Source: Rotaria socialis
Taxonomy: Eukaryota > Rotifera > Eurotatoria > Philodinida > Philodinidae
Assembly: GCA_905331475.1 (NCBI GenBank)
Contig: CAJNYU010003733.1
Location: 124,001-188,000 of the forward strand
Reading direction: 5' to 3'
DNA: 64,000 nt
A program made the position numbers and the translations under genes. Under the pieces are notes generated by a model that saw only the letters and a program-made list of their open reading frames with translations, was not told the DNA's origin and did no database searches. Shown piece by piece: positions 60,771-64,000 of the stretch. Each line of letters opens with the position of its first letter. The stretch's first letter is position 1.

Positions 60771-63700
60771 TCTCTCCATCACTCTTCTCCTTGTTTGACA
60801 GATGACCAAAATTTTTATTTAGTTGTTCATTCTATAGAAAACATTTGCGTTGAATAGATCAAATTTTATAACTTTAATCATGTTGGTTGATACATATAGT
60901 GGTAAGAATTTTTACAAGTTTTTGTTTTTGTTTCGTCAATTCTACGGTTATTGATTGAGTTGAGTAAAATTGGTCTAGCAAGATCGAAATATGAGTTATT
61001 GAGAAACTGTGATATGCCAAATTGATTATTGATTTCTATGTTTATTTTGTGTTTAGGATGTGCATTTCTTACCTATTGTCACCGTGATTCTGCTCTCAAA
61101 GCTCAGCAAACTCTTCATGAACGGCGAACATTGCCTGGCGTAAGTATTGCAGATGTCGTTAGTTTTCATTGACGATCACTATGCTCATGAGAAAATGCGT
61201 ACATAGATTAGAAGTGGGTCAAAAAGAACCATTTTAATAGAATAATACGATTGCAAATAGAGATGAAACTGATATTGAAATTTATATCATGTGGAAATTC
61301 GTCAGAAGTAGAAGCTATCAATACAATCATCATGAGTCAGAATATCATATAAATGTTCAGGTATTCAACAAAGAATCATAGGAAAGGGATTTATTTCAGA
61401 AAAAATTTGCTTAACACATTTTTCCGAGTTCTTTTTGATACTCGTTGGAATAAAAATAAAAGATTTACAATGTAATATATTTTTAACAGTGCTAAGATCA
61501 AAATATTGAAAGATATTACAGCGCAGTCAAACAAATTTTCCTTCAGAATTTCCATTTGATACTGCTATTTATCAACAGAAGTTGCAAAATAATCTTATGA
61601 TTAAAATTAATCAACACAGAGAAATCAACAAAGTTTGATAGGCGAAAAGTGTTGTTCGATGTCTAGTCTAGTATTATTTTGCCGTCATACTGTAAGATTA
61701 TATTTTCGACTTTAGTTTTCGCTAAGTATAAAATTCAATGTTGATTTTTTTTGTTATGAATCATATCCTAAATAAAGATTTCCAATATCATAAATTTTTC
61801 TGTTCAATAATAACATGTCAATAGTTCTAATGCAAGGGATCTAAAAGAGAATAAGATATGTGAAAAGATTTCGTGTGCCAATCAATTCTTTTCATTTCTA
61901 CGCGAATGATATCTTCAATCAAAGAAAATAATTCAATCATGTAATAAACGAAGACTATCTGTTAACCGAAAAACCTAACAGTCTGAAAATGAAATGATGA
62001 CATTTTGTTTTTATTGAAAAACAGATCAGTCTTCAGCAGTGTACGACATCCGAAACAATAAAGCTCGATCTTTTGTTGTCAACTATATAGATCTCTATTG
62101 CTAATATAAGATTTACGTTCAAATGATTATTGAAAATTTATTTACTTTTACAAAATCAATTTATAGTAAATAAAATTTGATTGATCATAATCAGTATTGT
62201 CACATTGTGTTCAACAATAAAACAATCTGATAATGTTCTTTTTCAGAAGAATAATTGAACATCTGTTCATTGTTACAAAGTGAAATATTTGCTCTAGATT
62301 TTATCTTTTAATTTCGTCTATTGCCATTGAGTTCTATAAGAATATTCATATTGAAAAAGAAAAGACATGATAAGTTGACAATTGAATGAAACCTCTATAG
62401 TATTGATTAAGAGTCACACTTTTTCAATTACTATCTATGTAGTAGAAAAACTCAAACAGACATTAATCAATAAATGTCATCTCATCTCATTGTTCGTTCA
62501 TACATAGAGATTAGCAATCGATGTCGACTTCCATTTAAATTTACTTCTTTCTATATACCTGAGGGATTTCTCAATTGATAAAAAAACAAAAACAAAATGC
62601 ATCGATTTCATTCAGAAATGTTCATACGATGAACATTTTATTAACTTCCATTCAATCTCATTTGTTTGACGTCTATTTACGCTTTGTTTTTTTTTCTATG
62701 CATTTCAGCTTTTACTGAAATGTAATGAACGCATGATGTTATTTCCCAGCCATACAATGAACACGCTTTTTCTTATTATAACAGCAGGCGGAAAATGCAA
62801 TTTTCTTTTTTTTTTTGCTTCGCTTTTTTCCATTAACTTATTTTTTCTTCGTCATATCGTCTTCCTCTCGATTTTTTTTTGTCGAAAAATTATTTCCAGT
62901 TTGTAGACAGCGTAGCTAAGAGAGAGAGAGAGAGGGTTACTATTGAATCGATCTATTCTTGTTGTGCGTGTGTTGCTTAAGCATGCATTTCAATTCCGAC
63001 TAGCCTACGTCAGTTGGAAAGCGCGGTGAAAGCGCGCAATGAAAAGAAAATATCGTGACAACAGCACTGACACTTCTCCTTCTACTTCTTCGGAATCTTT
63101 AACTACACTTGTAAGTTCTGCATTACAATACATATTTAGATGGAAATTAGTATTATATTTTTTTTGTTCATTATACACGCTCGGTCTGAATAATTGTTTT
63201 CACAAAAAACATAGATGCAAAAAGCTAGTAGGATACCATCGGGGCACGTGTCGATTTTCCTCTTCAATGCTACTTTGAACTCGACCATCGCGAGAGCATA
63301 TAATTAGTTGCGTTCAAGTGAAAGAGAATCATGTAGATGGTCGAACGGCGGCGAATGTGTCGTATTCAATATCTATTGTGACAAATGTCAGATGCGAACA
63401 GAAACGGAGATCGCTTCTGGCTAGTTAAAATGAACGCGGACTTTTGTAGTAAAACAATGATGAATAGGAAAAAACGAGCGAGAGAAAGCATCGGTGTAAA
63501 TACATATCATAGTCTATTGCGTGCGAACTAATTAACTATCAAGCTGCATTGAATAAATATTCCTCTGGCTGCAACGGAAGTGCTAGACTCCGCACTAGAT
63601 AGTCTTCTCACTCCAGCTGCTAATTATATAGTTCACTAGAAACAAGCAACAGAGGATTAGAAAATGAACAATATAAGAAAAAGTAACTTGTAATAGAAAA

Positions 63701-63854
63701 ACGAAGAAATGAGTAAAACTTTGAGAATCAACGTGATATAAATATTATAAAGATTCAATGCTAGAAAATAATAAAGAACTTCTATTGTCAATGTTTTTAT
63801 TTTAGATGAGTCGCCCTATTCAAGTCAAACCGGCTGATAGTGAATCACGAACAG
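59796..63854 (+). CDS. CELF: CELF/Bruno-like RNA-binding protein, 5' part (gene runs off the window)
   Basis: Three exons are visible: 59796-60216, 61057-61139 and 63806-63854, each joining in frame; the gene continues past 64000. A Ser/Pro/Gln-rich N-terminus ([16 protein letters not shown]) leads into RRM1: [20 protein letters not shown] (RNP2), [11 protein letters not shown], then on exon 2 [20 protein letters not shown] (RNP1) and on exon 3 [14 protein letters not shown]. This is the RRM1 sequence of CELF1-6 proteins, which bind GU-rich elements and control splicing, translation and mRNA decay. Exon sizes of 83 and 49 bp agree with what I recall for the vertebrate CELF genes. RRM2, the linker and RRM3 lie beyond the window. 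The ATG at 59796 is chosen because upstream in-frame codons read as low-complexity hydrophobic sequence. Confidence 0.93.
60735..60778. repeat. pyrimidine (CT)n / TTTCTCTCTCTC tract in CELF intron 1
   Basis: Three copies of a roughly 12-base TTTCTCTCTCTC unit lie in the 840-base first intron. They resemble PTB-binding pyrimidine tracts, though a simple repeat is enough to explain them. Confidence 0.75.
62900..63038 (+). promoter_or_regulatory. putative internal CELF promoter
   Basis: A (GA)n run near 62920-62934 is followed by a locally GC/CpG-richer stretch with two tandem GAAAGCGCG units at about 63017-63036, ending at the ATG of the alternative first exon. Such composition is unusual for this window, and a start region is inferred. 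Confidence 0.45.
63039..63110 (+). CDS. CELF: candidate alternative first coding exon of CELF
   Basis: The 24-codon frame [20 protein letters not shown]... ends exactly at a consensus donor (CTT|GTAAGT) in phase 0. The next CELF exon (63806) also starts in phase 0, so splicing gives MKRKYRDN...TTL followed by [11 protein letters not shown]. The isoform would lack the RNP2 and RNP1 strands of RRM1 and begin RNA binding at RRM2. Codon content is hydrophilic, with the Ser/Thr bias typical of CELF N-termini. Confidence 0.5.
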
Positions 63855-64000
63855 GTAATATACATTGATTGTTTTCCTTTCTATTGGCCCGTTCCCATTG
63901 TTCGTTTATTTATTGACTGATGTCATTTTTTTAAAAATCTTATAAGTCTACCATATTAACATGACACATGGTTTCAAACGGTGCATACATCAGTTTGATA

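Noticed and set aside
1..64000. tRNA, rRNA, CRISPR arrays, or bacterial operons
   Set aside because: No T-loop/anticodon arrangement, rRNA core sequence, or regularly spaced direct repeats were seen by eye; a covariance-model scan would be needed to be sure about tRNAs and other small RNAs.

Overview
This is eukaryotic, metazoan DNA. It is AT-rich and full of short introns (46-75 bp) with GT-AG borders, mixed with a few introns of 0.5-2.7 kb. It carries animal-specific genes (netrin, CELF, tetraspanin, SPPL2-type protease, a Tudor protein). The compact intron style together with one bacterial-type multidomain isoprenoid synthase fits a bdelloid rotifer, but that placement is inference. Most exon chains below were joined by hand from splice-site sequence and reading-frame phase; where phases and protein families agree the models are strong.

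Layout. 0.8-2.9 kb (-): an unrecognised low-complexity protein with W-x-N-P-Y-W repeats. 3.5-5.7 kb (-): six-exon CLN5 (lysosomal). 6.8-11.8 kb (-): complete eight-exon netrin with a duplicated laminin-EGF exon. 11.8-17.4 kb: gene-poor. 17.4-18.0 kb (-): GNAT/arylalkylamine N-acetyltransferase-like. 18.5-24.4 kb (-): a 914-residue protein with two copies of a GPR158/179-type ectodomain module but no seven-helix domain. 25.1-27.8 kb (+): SPPL2-like aspartyl intramembrane protease, tail to tail with a tetraspanin (27.9-28.8 kb, -). 29.6-31.9 kb (-): a small basic protein. 32.7-36.6 kb (-): a 1099-residue protein with two tandem class I isoprenoid synthase folds. 37.4-38.3 kb (+): a four-TM protein, tail to tail with mitochondrial thioredoxin (38.4-40.0 kb, -). 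40.3-44.5 kb (-): a protein that joins a La motif, an RRM and an extended Tudor domain. 44.5-49.4 kb: gene-poor, with a decayed TPR fragment and a TTAA-flanked foldback element. 49.4-50.4 kb (+): a single-pass membrane protein whose first codons lie inside that element. 51.7-53.3 kb (-): Rab-like GTPase. 53.3-59.8 kb: gene-poor. 59.8 kb to the end (+): the 5' half of a CELF/Bruno RNA-binding gene, with an internal alternative first exon.

The genes do not form a pathway; the window reads as ordinary animal chromosome. The points most worth following are the two-fold isoprenoid synthase (probable horizontal transfer), the La-RRM-Tudor fusion, the netrin exon duplication, the GPR158-type ectodomain protein without 7TM, the CELF internal promoter/first exon, and the piggyBac-like foldback element that supplies a start codon.
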